This document shows, one piece after another, positions 1-9,300 of a stretch of DNA of 13,405 bases (the stretch's first letter is position 1; the number at the start of each line of letters is the position of its first letter). This DNA comes from DAOPXV01 sp035352535 (GTDB taxonomy: Bacteria > Muiribacteriota > UBA9980), in NCBI GenBank assembly GCA_964545075.1, contig CAZJFS010000124.1:1-13405 (forward strand), in the 5' to 3' direction. Made by a program: the position numbers and the translations under genes. The notes under the pieces are model-generated. The model saw only the letters and a program-made list of their open reading frames with translations, had not been told where the DNA came from and ran no database searches.

Positions 1-2227
1 CGATATGTTTCATAAGCAACGCCAGCGCGTCATCCTTTTTAGAGAAAGAGCGTTTAAGGTTGGAAAGCCTCATTATTGCTTTAGTATCCGTCGGAACCAA
101 TTTGAGATATTGTTCATAATATTTTTCGGATTCCTCGAATTTCGAAACGAAAAAAAGGCAATCAGCGAGAAGTTTTACGTCGCAGGGGCGAAGCGTTCCA
201 GTAGCCAGCAGCGCGGCCTTGCGGCCCTCTATGAATTCATCCGTTTTCTGCGATCGGGAAAGAGTCTCAATATACTTCGCCTGATATGACGCGTCAATAA
301 AGAAATATTGTTCATAAAATTTGTTGAGCATGTCCCGGTAAAAAGTCGCGGACGCCGAAGATGAAGACGCCTCTGAACTTATAAGGCGTTCCTTGGCGGA
401 AAGCGCCTGACGGTCCCATTGATGATCCTTAAGGTACGCATCTATAACTTCCATTTTTTTATCGAAACGCCATCTGAGCTTTTCCACCACCGAAAAATAT
501 TTCGATTTCAAATAATGATCCGCCTGACGTTGCTTGAGAAGCGAGCCGAGATACAAAACCACCTTCTGATAGTATGCGTCATAAACGGCGGCTTTATTTT
601 CATCATATACCACCTGATTTATAAGGGTTTCAAACGCTTCCTTAACCGATTCTATAGAACGGCCGTTTTTTCCGATCATACTCTCTATGGCGTCTATCGA
701 TTTTGACGCGAGCTCGGCTCCGGAATACTGCCCGCCGTAGTGAATAATAACATTGTTAAGCGCGCTCGCGGCGAAGGGCGAATCGGAATAATCTGAGCAC
801 AATTTTTTATACGCGGCGAATGATTCCTCAAGCATTCCCAGACTCGAGTAAAGAGAGCCGAGATCAGCCTGAATCCTGTCGGGATATTTAACGCCGGGAT
901 ATTTTTGAAGTATTACGCCGTAGTAAAACAACGCGCTGTTTCTTGAAATAACCTGGCGCAAAGTCACGCGCATGGCGTCAAACGTATGGCGGAAAAAACG
1001 CCGGCTGTTCATAGCCATGGAAACGTTTAAAAGAAAGTCGCCGCATCCTTTTTCAAAGAGCCGGAAAGCCGCGTTCTTAAAAACGAGATAGCGCACGTCC
1101 ATGTAATAAGCGGAAGAAAGCGACGAAGCCAGTTCATAATACGCATCCGGCTCTTCGGCCGCCGGCAGGCCTTCTCCCAAAGCGGAAAAGGCAAGTCCAG
1201 CGGATGCGAAATGCTCGCCGTAATGCCTTAATATTCTGGCTATTATTACCTTTTTCGAACCGTTCCCGGCGGCTATATAACGCGAAATATAGTTTTTACA
1301 TTCCGAAACGCCGCCGCTTTGCATGAGAAGGCTTATCAAAAGGAGCTTGTCGTTATCTGAAGCCTTGTCGAATCCAACTCTGAGCTCATCCGTCTTTTTT
1401 TTGAAAATGGCGTTATCCTGAAGAAAATTATAATAAGCGGTCAAAAGAAGAACGCTCTTGTCGAAGTCGGCCAAACATCCGTTTAATGCCTGTTCGTAAA
1501 GCGTACATACCTTCAATATGTTTTTTTCCTTTTCATCGCCCAAAGATACGAGCCTGGTATAAAAAGCTATTTCACATTCCGAGATAAGCGAGTTATCTTT
1601 TGAAGTTTTCTTAACGCTTTCGATAAGCGCCGAAGCCCGGTCATATTTTTTGGTGTCGAGCAGATAATATACGGCGCGGCTAACGGTACGCGGAGCCACT
1701 TCGTGAAGAGCAAGCGCGTTTTTTTCATAAAATTCGACCTCGGCCGAACGCATATTTAGCCTGGAATAATAATCCAGCATCGCTGAAAAGAGGCTCTCAG
1801 CGGCTTCTTTTTGAGCGGTATATAACGCAGGCCTGTCATACACCTTCTGAACCGCCTTTTTATAAATAACGCCGGCTTTTTCAAAATTCACGCGGGAAAG
1901 CGAAAACTTGGCGGCTTTAGAATAAATTTCAACCGAATCCGCGTATTTTTCGATCAGATCGTCATATTTCTTATCAGCATTCGCGAACTCACCGAGCCCT
2001 GTATACGCCTCGGCCTCCAATATCCCCGCTTCAAGTCCGCCGCCTGAGATCTTACGGCATTCGGATAGAGCGCCCGCAAAATCGGAAATCATAATGTTAT
2101 AGCTGACGACGTCTAACGGCGCGGCGGAAACGGCATCATGTCCAATTAACGCTGAAAGAACGCAACACGAAAATACCAAAGTTAAACGCAATAGTGTCGC
2201 CGGTGCAGAGCTCTTATAATTTTTCAT
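1..2227 (-). CDS. Exported TPR-type helical repeat protein, C-terminus beyond left edge
   Basis: The reading frame is open from an ATG at 2227 to the left edge, giving 742 visible residues and no stop. The N-terminus is a Sec signal peptide: a short basic segment (MKNYK), a hydrophobic core rich in Leu/Val/Cys, then VSA-AP, so cleavage is likely after about residue 35. The rest is helical with the Ala/Leu/Tyr spacing of tetratricopeptide repeats. The clearest copies are near residues 66-99 (AYTGLGEFANADKKYDDL), near 455-490 (LGSLYSSLGMLEESFAAY) and near 682-716 (FEESEKYYEQYLKLVPTD). Between them the repeats are degenerate. A ggcgggtg sequence six bases before the ATG is a fair ribosome binding site. 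The start overlaps the stop of the VIT-VWA gene by 14 bases, so translational coupling is likely. TPR arrays normally scaffold protein contacts; the VIT-VWA neighbour is the obvious candidate partner, but that is inference. Ligand and exact function are unknown. Confidence 0.85.
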   Translation of the reverse strand, partial: MKNYKSSAPATLLRLTLVFSCCVLSALIGHDAVSAAPLDVVSYNIMISDFAGALSECRKISGGGLEAGILEAEAYTGLGEFANADKKYDDLIEKYADSVEIYSKAAKFSLSRVNFEKAGVIYKKAVQKVYDRPALYTAQKEAAESLFSAMLDYYSRLNMRSAEVEFYEKNALALHEVAPRTVSRAVYYLLDTKKYDRASALIESVKKTSKDNSLISECEIAFYTRLVSLGDEKEKNILKVCTLYEQALNGCLADFDKSVLLLTAYYNFLQDNAIFKKKTDELRVGFDKASDNDKLLLISLLMQSGGVSECKNYISRYIAAGNGSKKVIIARILRHYGEHFASAGLAFSALGEGLPAAEEPDAYYELASSLSSAYYMDVRYLVFKNAAFRLFEKGCGDFLLNVSMAMNSRRFFRHTFDAMRVTLRQVISRNSALFYYGVILQKYPGVKYPDRIQADLGSLYSSLGMLEESFAAYKKLCSDYSDSPFAASALNNVIIHYGGQYSGAELASKSIDAIESMIGKNGRSIESVKEAFETLINQVVYDENKAAVYDAYYQKVVLYLGSLLKQRQADHYLKSKYFSVVEKLRWRFDKKMEVIDAYLKDHQWDRQALSAKERLISSEASSSSASATFYRDMLNKFYEQYFFIDASYQAKYIETLSRSQKTDEFIEGRKAALLATGTLRPCDVKLLADCLFFVSKFEESEKYYEQYLKLVPTDTKAIMRLSNLKRSFSKKDDALALLMKHI

Positions 2228-4577
2228 TATTTTCACCCGCCTGTTTTTCTTTTGAAACGGCATATTTTAAATATTTAACCGTCCTGTTGCCCGCATGGTC
2301 TATCGCCTCGATCTCGAATTTTTCGTCGCCGGCCGGATGGTCCGCGGCAACCTCGAAAACCGCCTTAGATAAACTGCTCAGGGCGTCATATTTTAAATTG
2401 ATAAGTTTTCCGGAAGAACTTCTGGCCGTTATCGAAGCGGTATCGCTTGACGCATTGGCCTTTATAACTATCGGAGAGCCGGGACGCGCGACAGCGGGAG
2501 TGCATGAAACGTATAGCTCCGGCGGCGTCGAATCTATCCAGAACGAGGAGTTCTCATGCGTTTCCCGACCCCACCGGTCAACTATGAGTATAACGGCGTT
2601 GTATTCGCCATCGCGTACATGAGCTGGCGCGGTAAATCTGGCTACGAAAGCTTCTTTTTTCTCATTATATTCGGCTTTCACCGCTTCGCCGAAAGGCAGC
2701 GTCACCATAACGAGTCTGGAATCGGCGGGAGCTTTTACATAAACCTCCGGATCACCAGGTTTTATGCGACGCGGACGTAATATCGAAGGCGGCACGGCTA
2801 TAAATGAAGTGTACTTGGTAACGAAATTGAACCTTTTCGAAAGTTTTATTATTTCCTTTTTCATAGCTTCGTTTTCGCCGTTCTGTTCTATATACGCGGT
2901 AAGATAATTGACGCGCTCCCGGCCCCACAACAGCGGAATATACCAGTCACCCGGAGATTGCGACCCGTCCGATGAAATTTTAGCGTTTTTAGCGTATCCG
3001 GAATAATTATATGCGGCGTTCAATTCAAACGGCCCTTTTTGAAACAATTTCCCTACCGCATAGCATTCCGATTCAAAATTAACGTTTACGCCGGAATTCG
3101 GATAAATATCACCGGCCACGGTATTTTTAGCGCTGAAACGAAGATCTTTGACGATGCCCGAAAGAACCGACTTCATCATCTGCGCTATGCAGATGGAAGC
3201 CCGAGCCGCATCCGAGGCAGCAATAGACCTGAATTCGCCCGAAAACGAGTTCGCTATCATGCTCATCCGGTCATTATGACAATCATTGCCTACGCCTATT
3301 GTAGAAAGCGTCAGATTAGACCTGACGGCAGGTTCGGACTCGACTATCGCGCTTAAAGCTTTTTCCATGGGCACGCCATCCGGCGAAGAAGGTTCGAAAT
3401 TTCCGTCGCTTATCATAATTGCCTTATAGTCATTACCTCTATCGTTTTTAATGACACCCGCAAGTTCACGGATAGCGCCGAGAGGGTCCGAATCAGAGAA
3501 AGGCCTTAACCGCGAAAGTTTATTTCTTATGACGCCGAAACTGGCGGCTGAACATAAGGCGTCTCCATTGAAAACATCCCGGACTCCGGAATCAAAAAAA
3601 TAAGCCCTGATAGAGCCAAACCCTTCAAGAGAATCTAATTTTGAAAAAAGGTCCCGGACGGCATTCATCTTTTCGCCTTTCATCGAATAAGAAACGTCTA
3701 TGAGGAACGCGGCTTTCTTTAGCGCAACGGGCCCCGAGCAATCGCGGGTCTCATGTTCAAAAGGCCTGAAATTGAGTAAAAAATAAGCTTCTTCGGTTCC
3801 ATCCGCCTTGTCGTTATAAACAAGCACCTTGGAACGCGAATTTGAAATGTCAAGTGAATAAGACAACTTAAAATCTAAGGCGTCGGAAAAACCCGCCGCC
3901 TTATATGAAACGCAATAAGATCCCGCTGTATTTTTTACAAAAAGAAGATTTTTAAAATATATTTGAGGCGCAAGAACCCCGTAGTCGGAATCTATAACGG
4001 CCTCAATCGTAAGATCGCGCGGAGGCATTTTGAAATCAGACGAATGAAGAGGATACGTAAACGAATAAAGGCCGTTGGATAGCGGAAGGTACTCGACATA
4101 TTCAAGCTCGAGGCGCTTAGTCCCGAAGGCCGGAATCGGAAAGATCTTTGCGCGGAAAGTATTTGAACCTATATTTTCAAGCAGCCCGGGATCTTTCATT
4201 TTCGAAACTATGTCATCGTATATTTTTTTCGCTTTAACTTTTTCCATTATAACGCCATTGATCTTCATTCCGTCATCCCATGTCGCAAATGACACGATAT
4301 TTGCGCCAAAAGGAAGCGGAAACAGATAATCGCCCTCGAGAATGCGTCCAGTGGTATTTCTAAAAACCTGCACCACTCTGGTTTTGACCATCTGATTATG
4401 TATAGCGATGGTAACATTCTCACTATTGATAACTACTTCGGGTTCTTTTTGAGAACGAGCACCCGGCGATTTTTTTACGGTTATAAAACCTGTGGCCTCA
4501 GCCGGCGCGACGCCGGATAAAATAATAACGAAAAGAATCAGCAATAAAAAGAGCTTTCTGATCTCCGTCACAAACAT
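2214..4577 (-). CDS. Exported VIT and von Willebrand A domain protein with C-terminal Ig-like modules
   Basis: The product is 787 residues if started at the ATG at 4577. A signal peptide (basic EIRK, then a Leu/Ile/Val core, cleavage near PAEA) leads to a VIT domain at about residues 45-175, recognised by the EGDYLFPLP and AKKIYDDI-type segments as in inter-alpha-trypsin inhibitor heavy chains. A VWA domain covers about 288-470. It has the metal-site motif DVSYS (294-298) and a later ISDG; the usual MIDAS Thr appears to be Ser in SDSDPLGAI. The linker with LLWGRERVNYL and FVTKYTSFIAVP is typical of bacterial VIT-VWA proteins. About residues 610-775 look like two Ig-like beta domains (a STPPELYV junction between them). 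No LPxTG sortase signal is visible. The family is linked to metal-dependent protein binding or adhesion. It is first in a two-gene unit with the TPR gene. The substrate is unknown. Confidence 0.88.
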   Translation of the reverse strand: MFVTEIRKLFLLLILFVIILSGVAPAEATGFITVKKSPGARSQKEPEVVINSENVTIAIHNQMVKTRVVQVFRNTTGRILEGDYLFPLPFGANIVSFATWDDGMKINGVIMEKVKAKKIYDDIVSKMKDPGLLENIGSNTFRAKIFPIPAFGTKRLELEYVEYLPLSNGLYSFTYPLHSSDFKMPPRDLTIEAVIDSDYGVLAPQIYFKNLLFVKNTAGSYCVSYKAAGFSDALDFKLSYSLDISNSRSKVLVYNDKADGTEEAYFLLNFRPFEHETRDCSGPVALKKAAFLIDVSYSMKGEKMNAVRDLFSKLDSLEGFGSIRAYFFDSGVRDVFNGDALCSAASFGVIRNKLSRLRPFSDSDPLGAIRELAGVIKNDRGNDYKAIMISDGNFEPSSPDGVPMEKALSAIVESEPAVRSNLTLSTIGVGNDCHNDRMSMIANSFSGEFRSIAASDAARASICIAQMMKSVLSGIVKDLRFSAKNTVAGDIYPNSGVNVNFESECYAVGKLFQKGPFELNAAYNYSGYAKNAKISSDGSQSPGDWYIPLLWGRERVNYLTAYIEQNGENEAMKKEIIKLSKRFNFVTKYTSFIAVPPSILRPRRIKPGDPEVYVKAPADSRLVMVTLPFGEAVKAEYNEKKEAFVARFTAPAHVRDGEYNAVILIVDRWGRETHENSSFWIDSTPPELYVSCTPAVARPGSPIVIKANASSDTASITARSSSGKLINLKYDALSSLSKAVFEVAADHPAGDEKFEIEAIDHAGNRTVKYLKYAVSKEKQAGENNEKL

Positions 4578-4587
4578 CAAAATTAAT

Positions 4588-4593
4588 CCCCCC
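4588..4593 (-). promoter_or_regulatory. G-rich ribosome binding site that decides the VIT-VWA start
   Basis: On the minus strand a run of six G lies ten bases before the ATG at 4577. A longer reading with a GTG start at 4595 would overlap this run and has only AT-rich sequence upstream of it. I therefore prefer the ATG, which also gives a better-shaped signal peptide. Confidence 0.5.
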
Positions 4594-4623
4594 ACGTCAT
4601 TTTATTATAATATTGATAAAAGC

Positions 4624-4652
4624 ATCTTAACTTTTTTTTATATAAAAGTCAA
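4624..4652 (-). promoter_or_regulatory. Candidate sigma70-type promoter for the VIT-VWA/TPR pair
   Basis: On the minus strand, TTGACT (4652-4647) and TAAGAT (4629-4624) are separated by exactly 17 bases, about 47 bases upstream of the ATG at 4577. The -35 matches consensus at five of six bases and the -10 at four of six. A better isolated TATAAT (4609-4604) lies closer to the gene but lacks a good -35, so it is an alternative. In such AT-rich DNA chance matches are common. Confidence 0.4.
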
Positions 4653-4710
4653 CCAAGAATGACATTAATTTAACAAATGAACCTTTTTTTATAAAAGTTT
4701 CTTAATATGC

Positions 4711-4739
4711 TTGAACAATTGGCGTTTTTTTTATATAAT
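4711..4739 (+). promoter_or_regulatory. Strong candidate sigma70-type promoter for the metalloprotease gene
   Basis: TTGAAC (4711-4716) and a perfect TATAAT (4734-4739) are separated by 17 bases that include an eight-T run. Transcription would begin near 4746, leaving an AT-rich leader of about 86 bases before the ATG at 4833. The leader holds a minor hairpin (ATGC-TTTT-GCAT) but nothing I recognise as a riboswitch. Confidence 0.6.
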
Positions 4740-4832
4740 TATTATATAGATTTTTTAAGAAGATTTATTTCATGCTTTTGCATTTTATTAAATAAATGAA
4801 ATTTTTTTATTTAAAGAAAGCGAGTTGGTAGT

Positions 4833-6200
4833 ATGTATAAAAGAATTTTCAACATCACGGTTAGACTCATATTTTTTATTGCGGCCGTATTATGTTTTCA
4901 GTCGGGCGCGCTCTTCGCGCTTGAAACGGATCAGCTTAGCGATTCAGAAATGGTGATAATGCGCCCTCATAAAGTCGGGCCTACCAACAGCATGGTCTAT
5001 ATTAAAGAAACGCCGGAAAGCGATATAACAAAAAAACTGAGGACCACTCCGGAATTCGTTAAACAAATAAGGCTCTACCAACAATATCAGCGCGAAAATT
5101 TTGAAAACGACTTACGCAAAAACTTTTCTATTCTCGGCGAAGAAAAAATTAAAAAGTTGATAGCCGGCTATAAGCCTGATCCGGTTTATATGGTGCTTGA
5201 CGAAGGCCTCGTAAAAGGGGTAAGTTTCGCCACCGAAAAACCTTTCGGTCTTATAGAAACCGGAGCTGACGGCAAAAATTCATTTTCAATGAAGGCTGCT
5301 CCGCTTATAACGCTTTCATCCGCGACTATAAATGAAATCAAAACCGGCGACCGTTGGGGTTATGAAACCGTATGCCATGAAATGGGGCATGTAATAATGT
5401 ACCCTACTCACGGTATATTGAGATATCCCAAAGGAATATCGGAAAACCTCATTGAAACCATGAAAAAAGAAGGCCACTGGAAGGATAAGATAACCACCGC
5501 AGAATTCGCTCTTCTCGAAGGCTGGGCCGAATTCAACGGCGCTTATTTCACGAGCCAATCCATAAGCGATTACACGAAAGTCGACGGGCGCGCTAAAACC
5601 GCGGATGAATTAACCAGGACAGAGGGCGTTAACGCTAAAATACTTCTGGATATCTGCAAAAGCACAGAAATTAACTCCTCAAGCGACGCCGGCTATAAAA
5701 AGATGATCGACACGATGACGAAACACAAGCCCCAAACGCTCAACGCATTTCTTACCGATTACATAAAAGACTATCCGTCCGACAAAGCCGCGGTTGAACA
5801 GATAGTAAAAAAAGACACAAACGGCGTACTCTCGATAAATTACAGCTACGGTATAAAAGACTGGTTCGCCTCCAAGGTATACAACGTTAAAAACGTATGG
5901 GGCACATTCAAAACTTGGGTGGGCGGACTTTTCAATAAAAAAGATAAAACGAAAGCCGCAGCCGTGTTAAGCGCTCCCGCCATTCACGCGGACGAAAGCA
6001 GGCGCGAAATGGTTGAATCTAAATATGCTTTAAAAACAAATGACGCTTCCGAAGATTCAGGAGAAATCCTTATAAAAATGAAGGAAAAACAGAAGGCGCT
6101 TTATGAAAAATATAAAAAAGCGCTGATGGCCGACGATACGGTCGGTTCCGAAAAACTTGGCGAAGAAATAAAAAATTTAAATAAAGAACTTGAAAAATGA
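4833..6200 (+). CDS. Exported gluzincin-like zinc metalloprotease, family not recognised
   Basis: The product is 455 residues. The N-terminus is a Sec signal peptide: basic MYKR, a hydrophobic core, then ALFA before LETD, so cleavage near residue 29. The Cys at 21 is not in a lipobox (no Gly/Ala/Ser before it). CHEMGH at 181-186 is a zinc-binding HExxH motif. LLEGWAEF at 227-234, about 40 residues on, offers Glu229 or Glu233 as the third ligand, the arrangement of gluzincins (peptidase clan MA(E)). By family rule His182 and His186 bind zinc and Glu183 is catalytic. Residues from about 420 to the end are Lys/Glu-rich (KMKEKQKALYEKYKKAL, KLGEEIKNLNKELEK) and probably form a coiled coil. The ATG is the only in-frame start nearby; its ribosome site (gcgagttgg) is weak. 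It is transcribed divergently from the VIT-VWA gene and closed by a terminator. The substrate cannot be told; an envelope or surface protein is plausible. Confidence 0.85.
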   Translation: MYKRIFNITVRLIFFIAAVLCFQSGALFALETDQLSDSEMVIMRPHKVGPTNSMVYIKETPESDITKKLRTTPEFVKQIRLYQQYQRENFENDLRKNFSILGEEKIKKLIAGYKPDPVYMVLDEGLVKGVSFATEKPFGLIETGADGKNSFSMKAAPLITLSSATINEIKTGDRWGYETVCHEMGHVIMYPTHGILRYPKGISENLIETMKKEGHWKDKITTAEFALLEGWAEFNGAYFTSQSISDYTKVDGRAKTADELTRTEGVNAKILLDICKSTEINSSSDAGYKKMIDTMTKHKPQTLNAFLTDYIKDYPSDKAAVEQIVKKDTNGVLSINYSYGIKDWFASKVYNVKNVWGTFKTWVGGLFNKKDKTKAAAVLSAPAIHADESRREMVESKYALKTNDASEDSGEILIKMKEKQKALYEKYKKALMADDTVGSEKLGEEIKNLNKELEK

Positions 6201-6312
6201 TGGCAGCCGGCACCGGCAAATACCGAAATGGCAAAAAACTACGGACTCGGACCATCCCTTGCTAAAATAATTATGCTTAAAATAAAAAAGAATAAAAAAC
6301 AATATTAAAACT

Positions 6313-6341
6313 TCCCCATTTACGATGGGGATGGTTTTTTT
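6313..6341 (+). terminator. Intrinsic terminator after the metalloprotease gene
   Basis: Arms TCCCCAT (6313-6319) and ATGGGGA (6325-6331) form a perfect 7-bp stem with a five-base loop (TTACG). A seven-T run follows at 6335-6341. Upstream AAAAC and the trailing GTTTT could extend the stem past a small internal loop. It lies about 110 bases after the protease stop and about 42 bases before the next gene's ATG, so it could also act as an attenuator on that gene. Confidence 0.75.
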
Positions 6342-6368
6342 ATCTTAAAATTAAAGTTGCCCTTTGGC

Positions 6369-6373
6369 GGAGG
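6369..6373 (+). promoter_or_regulatory. Shine-Dalgarno that fixes the start of the large lipoprotein gene
   Basis: GGAGG, within GGCGGAGG, ends ten bases before the ATG at 6384. The frame could be extended upstream to a TTG at 6357, but that would place the ribosome site inside the coding region. Starting at 6384 also gives a clean lipoprotein signal peptide. Confidence 0.7.
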
Positions 6374-6383
6374 TTTTATCGGA

Positions 6384-9300
6384 ATGAAAACAATTTTCAG
6401 AAATATTATTTTCAAATCGGCGCTTTTTTTAGCGTTCTTACTTATCGCCGCTAACGTTTCGGGATGCGGCGGAGACGGCGGAAACGGACCGGTAACCCCT
6501 GTCACCGACACCGGCGCATCCACAGAACCAAAATCTATTGAGATTACGGGCCGGATCGGTTCAACTTCCTCCGCGCCTTCATCTTCGCCCGGCCGTCAAT
6601 CCGACTTTCAAAGCATAAACAGCATCGCCGTTTCCGATGAGAATGATGAAAAAATACCAGGCGCGACCGCTGTTTACAGAGGACTCAACTCATTTCGCGT
6701 TACCGCCCCTCTTGATACGGAAAGCAAATACATTTTAGTCGCGGTCAAGAACCCTTCGGGCCAGATAATTTATAAAAATCTTCTCGGAAGGCTTCCAAAA
6801 AAATCCGACATTTCCGCCAGCGTTTTAAAAGTCAGCGGCGTTAAAATAAATGAGGAAACGACAGTTAAATCACTTCTAGTTTTAAACGACCGTTCCAAAT
6901 TGCCGCAAACGTACATAGCCACGGCGGACACTTTCGATAAAACACAATTTGAAAAAGATGTCGACGCCGCGATAAACGACGCCGACGGAACCAGAGTAAT
7001 AACACCTCTTACCACCGCTTTGAAAACCGTTCTAACGACGCCCGATCAAAGCGCTGAAACCGCCCGTTCCACGTTTTTAAAAAGCGTCGAAAGCCTCATC
7101 GAAGCGTTCGCGAAAGTTACGAAAGCCACAAGCAGCGGTTCGTCAATACTTATAGGCGGAAGGATAATATCCGCGCAGTCGGAGATCACATCTTACGACC
7201 TCGCCGAAATAAATACCAAGATCAAAAGCGCGATCAGGCTCATCGCGGCGATCCCGATTTTCAGCCCCGCCGGCGGAAGTTATGAAACGGCGCCTAAAAT
7301 AACCATTTCAACGAATACCGCTGGAGCCACCATCAAATACACTACGGACGGAACGAACCCGTCTCAAACTAACGGCGAAATATATCAGGGCGATATAATT
7401 CTCTCCCAGTCGGCGACATTAAAAGCCATTGCCATCATGAGCGGATTCATTGATTCGGACGTTTCTTCGGCGACATACGTCATCACCGGACCCGCGGTCT
7501 CGCCGCTGAACCTCGACAATATCACCGTAGGATCGCCATCGCAGACCATTGGAAACATATACACGCTTGCCGGCGGCCAGGCCGCCCAGACGATAAACAC
7601 GTCAACGCCCTATTTCGAGTTTAATTTCAAGCGCGCCGATAATCTGTCATTCGTGATCGATCAACCGGCCTCATTGAAATTAAAGATCGCCGTGACTATG
7701 ACTAAAAATTCTTCGACGACGTCAAGCATCTTCGTTTATAACTACACCCCCGAAACCGGGGAAAAACTTTTCACGAACGAATTCTCGGCTTTACAGGTCA
7801 CGGCTAATTCCATCAAGTTCAACGTCAAGGAAACATCCACGCTCTTTTTAGAAAACGCGGCCTATAATATAGCCGTTAACGCGCTTGAGGGAGTTTCATA
7901 CACGAACGCTAATTCACAGACGTATAGTTTTACTCTTGCGTCTAACGTTGGAGGAAACGTCACCATCGCCGGAGTCGAATCCAAGCTTCAGCCGCCAGCC
8001 ATAACCCCATCAGGCGGCATTTACTCTTCGACGCAGCAGGTCTCGATAATTCACGCCGACGCCCTGGCTACCATCAAATACACCATCGACGGTTCGGATC
8101 CCGGCGCGTCCTCCGGAACTAATTATTCCGCTCCCGTCAGCATAACCCAGAACACGACATTAAAGGCGATCGCTTTAAAAGCCGGTCGGCTCGATTCAGA
8201 CATCGTAACTTCGGTTTATTATATAAAAGCCGCTAATCCTGTTTTTTCACCGGCGGCCGGTTCCTTTGAATCCGTCCAGAACGTTACGGTCACATCTCTT
8301 ACGATGGGCGCGTCCATCTATTACACCGAGGATGGAAGCGTTCCTACGGTTGCAAGTACGCTCTATAGCGGGCCTATAAGCGTCTCTTCCACGAAAACCA
8401 TCAAGGCCATAGCGATAAAAACCGGAATGAATTCATCCGACATAGTGACCGCGGAATATGTGCTGCAGGCTAAAGCCCTTACCGCGCTCAGCGTCAAGGA
8501 AAATTCAAACGGAAGCGGCAGCGAGCTTTTAACCGGTTTTTCCGGTTCGACATCAAGCTATTCCATAAACATCCCGACTTCTCTTACCGGGGTTAAGGTC
8601 GCTCCAACGGCCGCCTCAGGAACCACATTCAAGGTAATGCTCGCCGGCGTGGAAAAGGCCAACGGCGTACTTGACAATCTCGCGGCCGGCGTCAACACCG
8701 TGAGCGTCATCGTCAGCGAGAGCGGAAAAACCAGCCGCACATATTCCATTATTATAACCAGGCAGGAACTTTCAGCGGGACTTACGGCGCTTTCCCTCAC
8801 CGGCGTATCTTTGACGCCGGCGTTTTCTTCCGCCGTAACTTCTTATACGGCAAGCGTTTCCATGAATATAACATCGACAACCGTAAAACCGACGGCCGAT
8901 AACGGCGCCATAACGGTCAATTCCAATCAAGTGGCAAGCGGCAATAATTCTTCGCCAATAGCGCTTAATTTCGGCGTCAATACCATCACCATAGCCGTTT
9001 CAGAATCAGGAAAGGCTTCGAAAACTTACACTATAACGATAACCAGGCAGCAGGAAGCGGAAGGCCTTACGGCTCTTGTCGTAAGGGACGTCAATAATGC
9101 AACTCTTTCACTAACCCCGGCATTCGCGCAATCGACCGCTTCATATTCACTGAACGTAGGAAACGCTATTCCATCGATCACATTAACGCCATCGGTCATC
9201 GCCGGCACGATAAAGGTCAACGGAACCTCCGTCACAAGCGGCGCCGCATCCCAGGCAATAAACCTGAATTTCGGAGCGAATACCGTTACCATAACCGTGA

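Noticed and set aside
2194..2622. Plus-strand frame of 142 codons
   Set aside because: It is antisense to the well-supported VIT-VWA C-terminus and the TPR gene start, with no recognisable domain.
4578..4595. GTG start at 4595 for the VIT-VWA gene
   Set aside because: It would overlap the G-run that best serves as ribosome binding site and has no such site of its own; the ATG at 4577 fits better.
6357..6383. TTG start at 6357 for the large lipoprotein gene
   Set aside because: The GGAGG at 6369-6373 lies inside that extension and points to the ATG at 6384, which also gives a normal lipoprotein signal peptide.
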